Assembly (NCBI GenBank): GCA_001466705.2
Contig: LATX02000001.1
Coordinates: 3,100,001-3,164,000 of the forward strand
Direction: 5' to 3'
DNA from: Moniliophthora roreri
Lineage: Eukaryota; Basidiomycota; Agaricomycetes; Agaricales; Marasmiaceae
DNA: 64,000 nt
In this document: positions 28,475 through 40,262 of the stretch, piece by piece
Layout of the letters: each line of letters begins with the position of its first letter
Position numbering within the stretch: position 1 is the stretch's first letter
Notes under the pieces: generated by a model
Seen by the model: only the letters and a program-made list of their open reading frames with translations
Told to the model about the DNA's origin: nothing
Databases searched by the model: none
Translations under genes and position numbers: made by a program

Positions 28475-28567
28475 GGTGGATGAGGACGACAAGCAGAATC
28501 AGAAAATTATTGATGACCTCCATGCTTCTTATGTAAGTGAGGGTCTCTATACTCGAACTCGACCACT
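28475..28567. promoter_or_regulatory. Short bidirectional promoter between NOG2 and DNAJC17
   Basis: Only 93 nt separate the two divergent start codons. Both genes act in RNA-related housekeeping, so shared control is plausible. No TATA box is visible. A plus-strand ATG at 28473 opens 20 codons and then meets GTAAGT, but no continuation was found. Confidence 0.55.
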
Positions 28568-29886
28568 ATGTCTGAAGAAGAAACGAACCCCTACGAACTC
28601 TTGGACGTTAAGCAAGAGGCTACAGAACAAGAAATTCGTACTGCGTACCGTCAACGGTCACTTAAAGTTCACCCCGACCGAGTCAGTAAGTGTCGTTTGG
28701 ACTCCTCGTGTTCCCTTTGTCTTATTGTTAGCTCTGCTATAGAACCCCAATAACCCCGATGCTGGTGAGTTCCTGGTTCGTCACTTGATGTTGAACATAT
28801 ACTAATTAGTTTCATGCAGCGAAGAAATTTCACGAATTAAATCAAGCTTATGAATTACTCCTTGATCCTCTAAGACGGCTTGCACTCGATGCAAAGCTAC
28901 GAGTCAAACAAGCTCGAGCCGAGAGATTCAAGAGCTATGATAACAAGCGGAAGAATCTTGTTCAAGAACTCGAGGAGAGAGAACGAGCTTTCAAGAAGCA
29001 AAAGTTGGAGAAACAGAAGGAGGCACAGGCGCGTTTTCAGGAGGAAGAGAAGATCAAGGACGAGGGTCGTCGATTGAGAGAAGGGAAGCAGAAACAATTA
29101 CACGAACAGGAGACGGAAAACAAACGACAAAGAGAGAAGGAGCAGGCAGAGATGGAAGCACCGACCCTCCGTGAGTCATTTACCTTATCAGTCTTTTTTG
29201 CGAGCGTTGACTTGGTTTTGTAGAATCCACTGATACGACTGTCAGGGTCAAGTACAGTCTCAGTGACCATCCAGAACTCACCACGCCTGAATCCCTTTCA
29301 GGTCTTTTAAAAGCCTTCGGGGAGACCGACACCGAAACCATTGTCATCTCTCTGAAGACACCGAAGAAGGCGCCACACAAACCACCGAAACATGGGACTG
29401 CTCTTGTCCCATTCAAGCGAATCGGTGATGCGTTTGCAGCGGTGTGTGCGAGTGGAAAGACTGAACGAGGGCTGAGTGGGATCGAAATTGGTTGGGTCGG
29501 AGGCAAAGAGCCTCAGATACTGGGCTGGCTTAAGAAAATGGGCAAGTTAGGACCGGGTGGTGTATCTTCCTCTTGTGGTGCCGAAGAAAAGACTCCGGTC
29601 ATCCAGAGAGACGCGGCGAAGGCGGCTCTTCCACAGATGCAATCGACATCAAGTTCAGCAGGTTCTTTTTCCTCTTTCCCAGAGACCTTCGTATGTCCTT
29701 AATCCATCTCGTTTTCCACATATTCATACTTTATATCTCTAGCCGGACCTATCAGCGCCCCCGCCAACTGCGCCTAAACCGTCGGCCGCTGGCCTTGACT
29801 ACGAGTCACTTACTTTGATGAGGATGAGGCAGGCCGAGAGGGAGCGCCTAGAACGGGAGATTCTGGAGCAGGAGGCCAATGAGTAA
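28568..29886 (+). CDS. cwf23: DNAJC17/Cwf23-like J-protein of the spliceosome
   Basis: J-domain protein associated with the spliceosome, known to promote disassembly or remodelling of splicing complexes. Five exons: 28568-28681, 28743-28764, 28820-29170, 29224-29690, 29743-29886, giving 365 residues. The J domain spans residues 5-70 (NPYELLDVKQEATEQEIRTA, then VHPDR: the HPD motif is intact). A long charged coiled coil follows at about 75-160, rich in Lys/Glu/Gln. An RRM-like domain follows at about 165-250 (VRVKYSLSDHPELTTPESL...), and the protein ends with a basic/acidic helix. This order matches human DNAJC17 and Schizosaccharomyces Cwf23. A 22-nt second exon carries the codons after HPD. 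The stop lies 80 nt from the convergent end of uS15m. Confidence 0.9.
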
Positions 29887-29966
29887 CACAATCCTTGTAT
29901 CATATAAGATACATCGAGGCATATTTGTTTGAATATCGTTTCCATCAAATGTATCGTGGTAGTAAA

Positions 29967-30880
29967 TTAAACAACAAGCTCTCCCTCTACGCTCTCGGGT
30001 TCTAAGGCAAGACGCTCTAGCAATGTATCATAACGTTCCCGGTCGTTCCGTTTCAGGTACTTGAGAACTTTTGCTCGCTGGTGGACCAGCTGGCGCAAGC
30101 CTCTGCGGTTCCCGACGTCTCGTCTGAATTTTGACAAATGATTCCACAAGTTGCGGATTCGGTATGTCAGGATAGCAGCTGTGAAAGCGTCTCAATACGA
30201 GTATTAAAGGAAAACGCCTACACTTACCTTGCACCTCCTGCCTTCCAGGGTCAAACGGATTTTCTGGCGTCGAAAAGGCCTCAATAATCCTCCGCCTATT
30301 CTCGTACGCAATACCCTCTGCGTTCGCATTTCTCAGGTCCAACACTTTTGCAAGCATATTCGCCTTCCTCAACTCTCTCAACTCTCCCGCCTCTGCTTCC
30401 GTCATGAGCTGTGCCGGATTCGTCGACTCATGTATTGTGACACTGCTACTGATCATCGGCAACTTGCCGTACAGCTCCTCAGCCTCAACCTGCGTCACTG
30501 CAAATGCCAGATGTTCAGGCTCGTGCACAACACCTATAGGTCTCTGCGTCGGGTTCATCTGGAGCGGCCCAGTAAGCTCCTCTTCCTTTATAAGCATCTT
30601 GGCCAAATCGCATTTTTCCCATTTCCATTCTTCTCCTGGACGTGTTCCGAGAATGGGGCTGGGTTTATTAGCTTGAATTTTCTCCCATTTTTCTGCTTTT
30701 CGTTGTCTGATTTTGGCAGGTGTTAACCTGGGATTTGCGTGCAAGACGGCGGAGGTGTGAAGGAGAGAGGTGTTACTTGTCGACGCGACGGAGCGCGAAC
30801 CTAGTCAACGAGTTAAAGTGAGAACTTTTCTGTTGGCAAGAAATAAAGTACCCACTCTGGGCTATACATGCCCTGAACAT
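29967..30880 (-). CDS. MRPS28: Mitochondrial ribosomal protein uS15m
   Basis: Small-subunit mitoribosomal protein binding the central domain of 12S/15S rRNA. Three exons: 30880-30856 (25 nt), 30800-30228, 30178-29967; in phase to 269 residues. The tiny first exon is chosen because it alone supplies an ATG and yields a classic import presequence (MFRACIAQSSRSVAS, rich in Arg/Ser, no acids). The uS15 domain is the last 75 residues (RNLWNHLSKFRRDVGNRRGL and LVHQRAKVLKYLKRNDRERY). As in yeast Mrps28, a long N-terminal extension of nearly 190 residues precedes it and includes charged helices (LTEAEAGELRELRKANM by type). Convergent with DNAJC17. Confidence 0.88.
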
Positions 30881-31651
30881 TGTAGCAGCGTAGCAGCTCT
30901 CGGAGAATGTCGAGGAGCAGAGTCCGAGTTGCTGGCGGATGGGAAAGAGTTCTGAGTCACGAGGTCGTGAGAATGCAAATTTTTTCGTATATTAGGCTTG
31001 ATTTCTCGCTTACCCATCTCTTCCTTAGGGAATATGCCACGCTGCGCGATGTAGGACTCTCAACCATCGATGACAGTGCCAGAGACTTTCGAGTCACTGT
31101 CTTTCCCGAGAAGGATGCAGTCTAGGAAGTGTCGTTTTGACGATAATAGGAAACGGCATGTCGATTTTTTGCTGATACATTATTGAATACACATTTTTGA
31201 ACAAACAATTGCTACGCTTCGAGTGCAACTGTGATCCCTGTCTAAAAGTCTGATGCTGTCGTTAAGGCCTGGAGATGCAGGGGAAGGATTGAGTGGGCAC
31301 ATTGAGAGGAGATGGGTTGAAACCTGGTTTTCTTGAACCGATCTTGAATTCATTTTCAGGCAACGGGTTAGAGAAAAACGATGGCGAACTGTCGATACGG
31401 TACACGTATGGACAAAACCACGAAAAACACGAATTCCTCCCTGAAATACTGGGAAACCCAAGTAAAAAAAAAGTCCTCGGAGTGCTACTCTCATTATCCG
31501 TTCCATTCATCGCCGCCAGCTGCTTTTGGCGTCCGTATATGCGACTCAGAATGAAGGCTGAAACTCCAAGTAGGCTATACCATCGTTTAGATGAGTCTAA
31601 TTCGTGCCACCTTGTTCTCCCCTACCCGTCAGCTGGATACAGGAGTCCTAC
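30881..31651. other. Gene-free interval
   Basis: No supported coding region. It contains the uS15m promoter (right of 30880) and the 3' end of the small membrane protein gene. Confidence 0.45.
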
Positions 31652-32255
31652 TTAGTGGGATTCCTGTAACGCGGAAGGCAAAATTAGATATCAGCAACTA
31701 GGGCGATCTAGACAATGAAGTCCTCGACCCACTCACGAGTAAGAATGCAAACGCAGGCTGTATAGACCTCATTTCGACAACGGCAGCCTGCTCGTCAAGG
31801 CTGAAAGCAGTGCCGACCAACCAAACGATCGCTATGACGAAGGCGAGGTGAGTGCGTGTCTAAAAGAATGAAAGGAAGCAAATTACTCACAAATCCACGT
31901 TAATTCCGCGAGTACCATCGACATTAAAGCTCCGGGGTGTAACAGATCAATGCCGATCCTATGGGGTATTTTGGTGAGTGACCGATATTTTTGGAACAGA
32001 CTGTTCTACATTTACATTAACGATAGGGTGAGCATAGCTAGTCCGCCAATGACGAGAGAACATGTCGAGCAGGCAGAATAGATCCCACAACCACGAATGA
32101 TTGTGGTGAGTATAACGCCAAGGGTACAAGTGCTCGCAGCGAGAAGGAGAGTAGAAGCTAAAACAAAAGCGCCAGTTTCAGGCAGGAAGACAAAAGGCAA
32201 GAAGCAGAAACCTACTGAGGGTGATAATCCCGAAGAGGGAAAGTCGGGGAGCCAT
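31652..32255 (-). CDS. Small multi-pass membrane protein, MARVEL-like
   Basis: Predicted 117-residue membrane protein. Exons: 32255-32216, 32157-32022, 31958-31916, 31859-31737, 31663-31652. Hydrophobic segments are LFGIITLTSTLLLAAS-TCTLGVIL near the N-terminus, SLVIGGLAMLTLSIGI in the middle, and HLAFVIAIVWLVGTAF toward the end. The pattern resembles small fungal MARVEL-type proteins of unknown function. The third intron is the weak point: a GTACTC donor at 31915 keeps the frame, whereas the better-looking GTGAGT downstream puts the next hydrophobic segment out of frame. A TATAAAAAA on the minus strand (plus 32285-32293) lies about 30 nt upstream of the start codon. Function unknown. Confidence 0.55.
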
Positions 32256-32757
32256 GATCATTGAGTAGCAATGAACGAATTTGTGTTTTTTATACATTTC
32301 TCTTTTTCCCTTCGATCGTTTTGGGATGGCTGACGGTTAGGTGTGGTTGTCTGGAACAGTGGCGCCGCTACCGACCAAATCTGGTGTAAAGTTGGGCAGA
32401 TTTTGTGTTCCAAGGGTTCGTGTCACTTCTCTTGGTCGACCACTGGGACTAGGGTCAGTTTTCCACAACTTGCAAGCGGTAAAACACGCTCTGAGGCTGA
32501 AGATGATCTTGTCGAATTTAGTGAGACGAACAAATATCTAGACATTAAGGAAATCTCTGTATATAGATACGTCCAGGCCGTTCATATCGAAGGACGCATA
32601 ACCGCTCTCTGTTGGGAATACTGCTCATGGAAAATCGCGCTGTATGTAGCATTTTATTACACCTGTGACTCAAAGACCAGTGATGACATGGAATCTGTTC
32701 GACATCGAGATCAGGGGTATATAAGTGTCTGAAAAATATCTCGCTATCTAATCACCT
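32256..32757. other. Intergenic between two minus-strand genes
   Basis: Holds the promoter of the small membrane protein, including the TATAAAAAA noted there, and the 3' flank of the DUF1996 gene. No coding signal. Confidence 0.5.
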
Positions 32758-34707
32758 CTACACGGGACAGTCGGTCGCGTTGTAATTGATAGCATTACCT
32801 GGTCCCGCTTGAATAGGATTGCAGCTTTGGATCAAGGATGGTCAGTTGCCGCATCAGACGTCCTCGTGTAGAACTCACCCAGGAAGCTTAGCAAACGGAC
32901 CGTTCACGTCCTCCTTTACGACCGGGGAAAGCTTGCAGGACTCAGCTTTTTCTGACGGTATCACAGTGAAGTGCGAGCAAGTAGTCTTGATTCCTAAGCC
33001 TGAATTGCGCGTCTTCAGTCATTAGTATGCATGAATTGGAGGTGACCTTTACTCTGGGTGACTTCTTCATACTGACTATCGCATGTGTCGATGGCTTTTT
33101 GAAGAACACTGGGGCAAGAGTTGCGGCTTCTCAACCCGAAATAGACATCAAGGCACTTACTCTACATCCCATCCGGTCTGGAAATCGCCGTGCAGCGAGA
33201 AACCAGTGGGGTCACTTTTACATTCTCTTCAGCATAAGATTCAAATGGAGATGGGATATGCTCACCCTGTCGCCTGTACACACCAAAGTCAGTATGAACG
33301 TGTTCAAGTGGAAAATGCACATACATAGACAAACGGCCATCCGTCAGACTCGTTCCAGCGTCCGGCGAAACAATGAACATCCCAGGAAACCTGAAAATGA
33401 CGAGAAATGATGTGCTCCACTTTCCAGAGGTGAAAATACTAATTACCACGTATTCTAGCTGCAAGAAGCCAACGGGGTGCGTACAAGGGCAATCACCTTT
33501 GTTGAGGTCGGACAAAAAAGCGACATGCCCCTTATGGTCGGTACTATTATCGAGATTCTGCAGCAGGGATTCATCAACCGAATGGATACTTAACGATGAA
33601 TTCCTCCGTACCTTTCCGTCCCAGCATGACGGAAACAAAACACGAGATATAAAACCGCCCTGGACATGCAATTAGCGAAAGTGGTTAGGGGGTGAAAACT
33701 TTAAATAAAAGAACCTCGCAATCGGTGTGTGGGAATCCGCCAGGGCCTATAAAAGGAACGTCGAGAAATAGCATGAACAAGGATGGAAGGACGAACTGGA
33801 ATAGCTGGGCTCTGTCGTGCGCAAGCACTCCCAGCTGATTGCACGTTCAGCAAGTTCGGCCTGCGTGCCGTTTCCATAGATATACCTTTGAGAATTTATA
33901 AGTAGACCTGTCGTGAAATCAGGAGCTACCCACTTTTTGGAACGTGAGACAGGAGTGCCACTGGCCATCTTGAACCCTGGCGGGAACGCCTTTAATCCGG
34001 GTCCACCTTTGGTCTTGTCAAGATTTCCACGATTGTGGTAGTTCACAACTAGACCTGAAAGGATACGCAACATCAAGAAAGAGTATTGAGTAGGATGCAG
34101 CAGTGATTTAACTCACCATTGTTCGATACCGCCTCAAACTTCTGTGTCTTGGGATCATGGAAGTAGAGTTTAGGGAACCCTGCGTAGTGTTAGTGGACCG
34201 GTCATCAAAACAATAATAGACCTACAATAGTCGGAAAGATCCTACAACAGGCATAAAATCAGCAACTCCGGCATTACCATCACATAGAAGGATCAAATGA
34301 CCTCGGCGACTTCACATGTGGTGCAATTCGAGGCACGAAGTTCGTCGAAGGTGAGATTCGCATTAAAGTCTTTGGATCAAATGGCTCGTTGTTCATCTCA
34401 TGAGATCATTACGATTCTTCTTACTGATTGCCCCGTGTACAGTCTATATTAACGAGACGTGAGTTTTTGCACGACGAAGCAAGTTGGCGCAAACAAACAT
34501 GAACATGTCGAGAAGGGTTCTTGCCGAAAGCGTTGACTGGGTCCAACCGTTCTGATATTGGCAACTGCATGAGTACATATCAGGAGAGATTGAGATGAAG
34601 CAGCTACCTTCAACGAGAGGTTTTGTGCATGGGACCCGGAATGACGCGTCCGTAAAACTGGTAAAAACGAGCAGAGTAAGGAGGCGAATAAAAGAGGTGC
34701 TGAGCAT
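32758..34707 (-). CDS. Secreted DUF1996 domain protein
   Basis: Member of the fungal secreted DUF1996 family; the reaction, if any, is unknown. The start at 34707 opens a signal peptide (MLSTSFIRLLTLLVFTSFTD), followed by the family start FRVPCTKPLVEERLDPV. Diagnostic blocks follow in order on the minus strand: ASNCTTC (near 34330), DYWFPKLYFHDPKTQKFEAV (near 34170), LKAFPPGFKMASG (near 33970), ISWECL (near 33820), VLFPSCWDGK (near 33640), CPCTHPVGFLQL (near 33480), LHGDFQTGWDV (near 33200), and the end GPGNAINYNATDCPV. About nine introns are needed. The splice sites around 34380-34540 and 33240-33450 are not settled, because the block between HVHV and the Cys pair is longer than usual. Several Cys pairs suggest disulfides. 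Confidence 0.75.
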
Positions 34708-36250
34708 AGTTATGATCTATCAATGGAGGAAGTGAGCGTTGTAGGGGGAAGGAATGAATGTTGAAGGCGAGTTTAAACTGAGGCAAATCTTGAAACCCCC
34801 TGGCGGATCACGTCCAGTTCGCGGAACCGCTGTATTAGTTACCATGTTACCGTCTCTGAGAGCCAACACTACTGAGCCGACCATATTTCCCCTCGCAAGC
34901 CAGCCCGTTCCCGTACGGCAACCGCCTCTGGTTTCGTAAAGGATATGAAATCTGTTCGGGTAAGGGCAACGGCACGGCAACGGACCGTCGACCTGGATAC
35001 CTTGGCCCAATACCATCTCGACACACCCAATAGCATCCAGAATTACAGGGCTCAAAGACAATTCAAGGGAATAACTCATTTTCTGCAACACCGTGTCGGA
35101 TTCTAGCCCCCCGGTCGCATACCCATCTTCATCCTATACCCCTCATGACGGCCGGCATGACAGTCTACTGGAAACCCGCTCGAGAGCACCAGGGATCCTG
35201 TCCGAGCCGTACCAACAGTCCATTTTCCACCGTGATCACATCTGACCAGGTTTCTTTCGTCGAGAAACACTAATTAGGGCCTGTTTGGCGGCACCATTTT
35301 GTAACCCGTTTCCCGCTAAAAACAAAATGGACCATTTTTGTCCCTATTTCAGCCATAGGCGCCCAGGACCGAGAACGGACGGAGCATTTGGCGGCATCAC
35401 AACAGCAACACACTATTCAGATTATTCCCACAATGGTGTTTGCTAAGTGTCTGCTCGATTGGGGTTCATCCCCGCTGTGACACCGTATTAAGAACCTTGT
35501 ATAACACTTTAACTAATATGGCTCTGAGATCAACAGATTTGGCACGTCAGGTATGCTTTGGAGAAGCAATACTAGCTTGAAACTTTGCTTAGGACGCGTT
35601 GGATCACGCAGTCACATGAGTGTCGGATAGCAATTTTGGCCGTGCGACCTCCCATTCTGGACCGAGACCTATCCGGATGACAACCCATCCCGGTCGTCCG
35701 GGTATCAAAGTGGTGCCAACAAACGGCACCTAATTCCCGTTTCGCACGCCTTCCCGATATATCAAGGGCGGCGGGTACAGTACCTCCCATCATCCGAATC
35801 TCAAATCTCTGCGAAGCGGGCGGAGCCTATATTAAACTCCTTCCCTTTGGTCCCTTGAAACTCAGAAACTGAAGATGATACATAGACGCGTTAGGGAGCT
35901 CCTAAGGCAACCTGATTATAACCACGTACCACCTTGATGACTCGCTGCTCGTGCGGCAATTATTGCGCAATTACCATGAGCGGAAGGGGACTTGGAGACT
36001 TGCATCCTTGTCGGGATCATCTGAATTCCCACTCCTGGCCTCTAGCATGTACTGCCAGCCACTCGTCGCAATACTGTTCCATAGATTCTCGCACATCCTG
36101 AAGTTTGAAACTTCGTTGTGCCACCGCGTTAAACCTTGAATGAATAGAACTGATGTCGATGATCGAAATAGGAAAACAGCAAAGAATAAGCGGACTTTCT
36201 AGAGTAATTGAACCGTATACAATGTACCTGCGGAAGATAATGCGAATAAC
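34708..36250. other. 1.5-kb gene-free interval
   Basis: No gene could be supported. Near 35285-35345 an imperfect inverted repeat (ACCATTTTGT ... ACAAAATGG) lies beside two copies of TTTGGCGGCA (about 35284 and 35388). These may be remnants of a small non-autonomous element. Confidence 0.4.
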
Positions 36251-37347
36251 TTAGTGTTCAGTATACTTGCGTGAGCAATTATTCTTGTGGGATTTCTTCC
36301 AGTGCTCCTGAAGGAAAAACAGGCCAGTCATGAAGGTTACGTCGACTGACAACAATACACCAAACCTTTTGGTGCTCTTTTGAGCAATACCTAGTGGATA
36401 AACCAGATCAGTCAATAGTGCTGACATTAATCAAGGACGGTGAAGGCGTACAGGATCTGGCGACAGCCTCCGCACGATTTCAATACCAACTCTGGACTAC
36501 TAGGCTTGCCATACAGGGCACACGCAGCAAGTGCCTTACGATCCCTTCGTTCTGTCATGGTCTCCTCCCAGAATCCACCAGCATCGCTGGGGTCAAAGGT
36601 CTTGACGACTGACTGGCCTTTCTTTGGAGGCAAGAGTCTTGGTTGAGTCAATGCATCGGGGTATAGGGGCGTCACGAAGCTTTTCATGCCGGCTCGAACC
36701 AAGTTACCCGACTCAAGAGCTGCACCTAGCAATTCAATGCCCCGATTCATGTCAAATGTGTAAGGGTTAAAGAGAAGAGGGGGCTTTCGGAAGTCCTTAT
36801 AATTGGGGCATTCCAGAATCTCGCGTTTCTTCTCCCTCCTACGTGGTGATTGAGCATTCAGGGCGTGGGGCTCAAATAATTCGGGACAGCTCACTGAGTT
36901 GCAGGGTCATTCGTGTCGTATTCATTAATGAAGCGACGGTATGACCAGCAGCCATTCATATTCTCTGTACCAACATGGTGAGCTGGTGTGCTAGCATGAA
37001 CCTTGTGGCACACGTTAATGATATTATCGGCGCTAAAACGGATAGACCTACTTGTCGTCGGAAAGCCATTTGTAGCCGGACTAAACGTGATATCTCAGTC
37101 TGAAGTTGGGATGGCAACAGGGACGGCATAACGAACGTTAATTGCGTATGTGACATCAACTGAAGTTGCATTCTGGACAGGAAAATCAGCGACTATGTAT
37201 ACAAATTATGATGGGCCTCACCTCAGGGCCGTAGAGCGATCCATCTCTGAAGTCCGTGAAGGTGTAAGCGTGCAGGTTTCGGGTCCTGTAAGAAACGGGG
37301 GGAGTACATGAATCGTCGTATTGCCGATTATACAGACTGCCTACCAT
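36251..37347 (-). CDS. MYND-type zinc-finger protein
   Basis: Protein of 255 residues with a C-terminal MYND-like finger, belonging to a group that is numerous in Agaricomycetes and of unknown function; MYND fingers mediate protein-protein contacts. Seven exons: 37347-37222, 37172-37125, 37080-37052, 36990-36895, 36838-36452, 36390-36366, 36307-36251, all in phase. The N-terminal half has family blocks DFRDGSLYGPE and SGYKWLSDD, then GTENMNGCW and ILECPNYKDF. The finger reads CGGCRQILYCSKEHQKEHW and ends HKNNC. The position usually held by Cys in 'EC' is His here (KEH), so one zinc ligand is changed from Cys to His. The start at 37347 is the only ATG giving an open reading frame through the first donor. 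No nearby partner gene. Confidence 0.78.
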
Positions 37348-38630
37348 CCCATAATCGGAGTGATGACTTTATCTTGAAGGACACTGATTCGGATACCAGC
37401 AGAGACGCGAAAACGACGCTAGATTCGGTGTTGATCCTTGGGGTTCCTGACGCCGCTGGAAAGCGTGCAACGAGAAACACGGGGAGCGAAACTAATAGCT
37501 TACTAGAGATTTATCTTCAAAATAACGTCCCGCTTGGGTAAGTCCTTCAAATCTAGTGAGCTCAGGTGATGACGCTATAAGGGGTTGAATATAGCGTGCT
37601 CTGGCAGCCCAGAGTGACGATTAACCTTTCTTTCGATCAGCACGTTCACGAACTGGTCCTCCGGAGACCGTTCATTGTCGTTGTAACTAAACTGAAGGCG
37701 CATCTGAAGAAAAGAAATTCGAGACGTTGGAAAGGATTGACTATGAGGGATGTTGTATACCTTTCGTTGCATATGTGCCATGCCATCAACTGAAGAAAGC
37801 GCCTTAGTAGTAGTAGTAGTAGTTTTAGATTCGGATAATATTCCTTACTATCCGGAATGTTGCAGTTAAGCTCCCTACGGTTCGGCAGAGTGCTCTTGGA
37901 ATTGTCTTCATCTGAGTGCAGATACTGTGCATTTCGAGGACGGTGAGCGTATAATTTTGGGGAACAGATCCCACGTATGTATCTCCCCGTTTGGACCGGG
38001 TTCAGGCTTGAAGGTACGGGGATCTAGATATCGCGTTTCAGGGGATGGTATCGAGAAAAAGTGGAGTATTGCACACCTTCGTAGATGGTCTCAGGCATAC
38101 CCTGTCCGTCGTCCCAATGTGCCATTCGCACATATAAAGGAAAGCGGTTCCTCCTCGGAATCTTTCCCCCTGGTCGTCGAGCCTCCTCCAGCATCCGGCC
38201 TATCTTCATCATCTTGTTATCGGTAGGATCCATAGCGAGATGTTAAGCTTAACGATGATCGTTAGTGAATAGAAGCGGAATTGCGGGATGGGAGAGAAGA
38301 GAAAAGCCAGGGTCGCCGCTTTGTTAGAAACAAAGCCGTCGCGATTGGGCATTGCCGAAGCGCGACGCGTCCATCACATGGCCCTTTGTTTCAACGCTTA
38401 AGTGCCGTCTTCAAGTCATGGTCGACCCTAATGGATTCCAGGGATCATACTCAAGCCTCATGTGAGCATAATTTGCTATTCGTTTCATGAATTGCTCTGA
38501 CCCGTGTTCAATGATGCAGAGCTATCATGAAGCTAGTTTCGTTATCTCAAGGACGTCATGTGTCCTCTAGTCAATTCTTATAAACGGGAAGATGACGAGA
38601 AGAACGCCTTGAAGAACGCCCAGAAACGAT
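37348..38630. other. Mostly non-coding, possible degraded plus-strand gene
   Basis: Open frames at 37308-37541 and about 37590-37793 look partly codon-like (the second reads VLWQPRVTINLSFDQHVHEL and ends in a TMRDVV helix). They cannot be joined in frame through the intervening GTAAGT...ATAAG. No family is assigned. Confidence 0.3.
37805..37822. repeat. (TAG)6 microsatellite
   Basis: Six tandem copies of TAG, in non-coding sequence. Confidence 0.9.
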
Positions 38631-40078
38631 ATGGGTATCGAATTTCATCCACTTGTTCTCCCAGACTCGGCCGATAAATCCAAGCTCGGAGATTTTGGTA
38701 GAGAAGTAAGAGGTGTACATCCTGCTCATGTGACAGAGGAACACTTTGCATTAATTGAAGAGGCTTTATACAAGGTCCATCCTTCATTTCTAACCATAAC
38801 AAGTAGCCTATGCTTACGAGGGTTCCAGTACAATGCCCTGCTCTTCAGAAATGTTGATTTGTCCCCAGAAGAGCAGTACGCATTTGTGAAGGTCGGCCTA
38901 AACGCCCTTCGTCAAAATCGGTCTACTGATCTCTTGCTAGGCTTTCGATCCAGAAGCAACCGGTGTGTACGCACACGGAACGAAAAAGATGCAAGAGCAC
39001 AAGAATTCTGTTCTTTCCTCATATCTGAACACGATTCCTCGAGTTCCGCAAGTCCAACTCATTGGGCATGGGACGGTGTATAATCACGAAGGGATCCCCG
39101 AGGTGACACTTCGCCATGGTCATCACGCCTCAATCCACAAAACCTGTGTGTCGAAGGAAGACGAGGAACGGGGTGTAACTCGGTTTTTCCGTTGGCATAT
39201 GGATGCTGCGCTATACGAATACGACCCGCCCAAAGTAACTGGACTGTACGCTGTCAAGGTTCCTCAGGGCCCAAGACAGGTGGCAAGGTATGATGATGGA
39301 TCAGGAGACGAGCTTCCTGTGCCTTTGGGAACGACAGCGTTCGAGTCGGGAAAGAATATGTTCGACATCCTGCCGCCAGAGTTGAAGAGTTTGGCAGTGA
39401 GAGCAAGGGCCAAGTACGCCCCGCGCCCTTTTGAATGGTTCCGCGGTGCACATTTGAAGTCACATGGAATTGGGTTAGAGACGTTTGGAGAAGCAGCTTG
39501 ACGAGTTATCGGCTTGGGAAGAGAAGGATGTAAAGACGTATGCTTTCGTGAGTATCATGAGTTGGACTCCATTGGAGTTTGGGACTGATTTGAGCATGCA
39601 GTGTTGGAAAAACCCAGTCACTGGGGACCTGCATCTAATGGTTCATCCGCTCTGTCTAATGGAGGTTATCATTGACCCGGTCTCACAAGAGGGAAGGAAG
39701 CAAAATGCGCTGTATCCCGATGGAGCACATTTGACGAATTTGAAGGAGATTCGAGAGCTTTTGCACAAGATGCAACGACCTGGCATTATACCCTCTGTAA
39801 GCGCAATTTCCTTCGCCTATCCTTCTGCAACTGACCAAGGTTGCGTGTAGCTCGTTTATCCTCATGATTGGTGAGTGCTTGGACTTTTGACCGACTTTGG
39901 TCTCTAATGTTCCCGAAGGCACGAGAAAGATCTAATACTTTTTCATAATCGCGGTGTAATGCATTCTGTTGTTGGCGTATTCAAGGAGGGTCAGATCCGT
40001 GTTTTCCATCAATGTAATGTCGCGGCATCAGATGCACCGAAAGGACCGAGCAACGAGGATCGCCTTCGATGGGAGTAG
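38631..40078 (+). pseudogene. TauD/TfdA-like 2-oxoglutarate dioxygenase, frameshifted
   Basis: Fe(II)/2-oxoglutarate-dependent dioxygenase of the taurine dioxygenase type, which would oxidise a small sulfonate or similar substrate. Exons: 38631-38774, 38829-38891, 38941-about 39480, about 39480-39547, 39602-39796, 39851-39870, 39919-40078. The facial triad is visible: WHMDAALYE gives His and Asp, and HNRGVMHSVVG near the C-terminus gives the distal His. At about 39480-39500 the reading frame runs into a TGA (FGEAA-stop), while the matching continuation (QLDELSAWEEKDVKTYAF) is in another frame. No intron fits in the 10-20 nt between, so one base has been gained or lost. All other exons are in phase and conserved, so the lesion is recent, or is a sequence error. 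The start at 38631 is the first ATG of the family-like N-terminus. Confidence 0.75.
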
Positions 40079-40262
40079 CTAGAAGCCTGCAACGACCCCT
40101 CTTGTGTACATGAAATGAACTCGAATTCTGTATATAATTTGCTTTGCATCCACGTGGCGGTGTACTTCCATGCATCACTTCCCCGGATCTTGTACTCCAG
40201 TCTGAATTTTCCTTATAACCGCCACCCTTGGTCATCCCGGGATCCGTTCACCAACCAACATA

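Noticed and set aside
28473..28530. Small plus-strand ORF starting at 28473 in the NOG2/DNAJC17 promoter
   Set aside because: Twenty codons then a GTAAGT with no in-phase continuation; it overlaps the NOG2 start antisense.
32300..33420. Plus-strand open frames over the DUF1996 gene
   Set aside because: They are antisense to conserved DUF1996 blocks and have no domain of their own.
37308..38226. Possible plus-strand gene across three open frames
   Set aside because: The visible donor and acceptor sites give stops in every combination tried; only a vague helix pattern remains.
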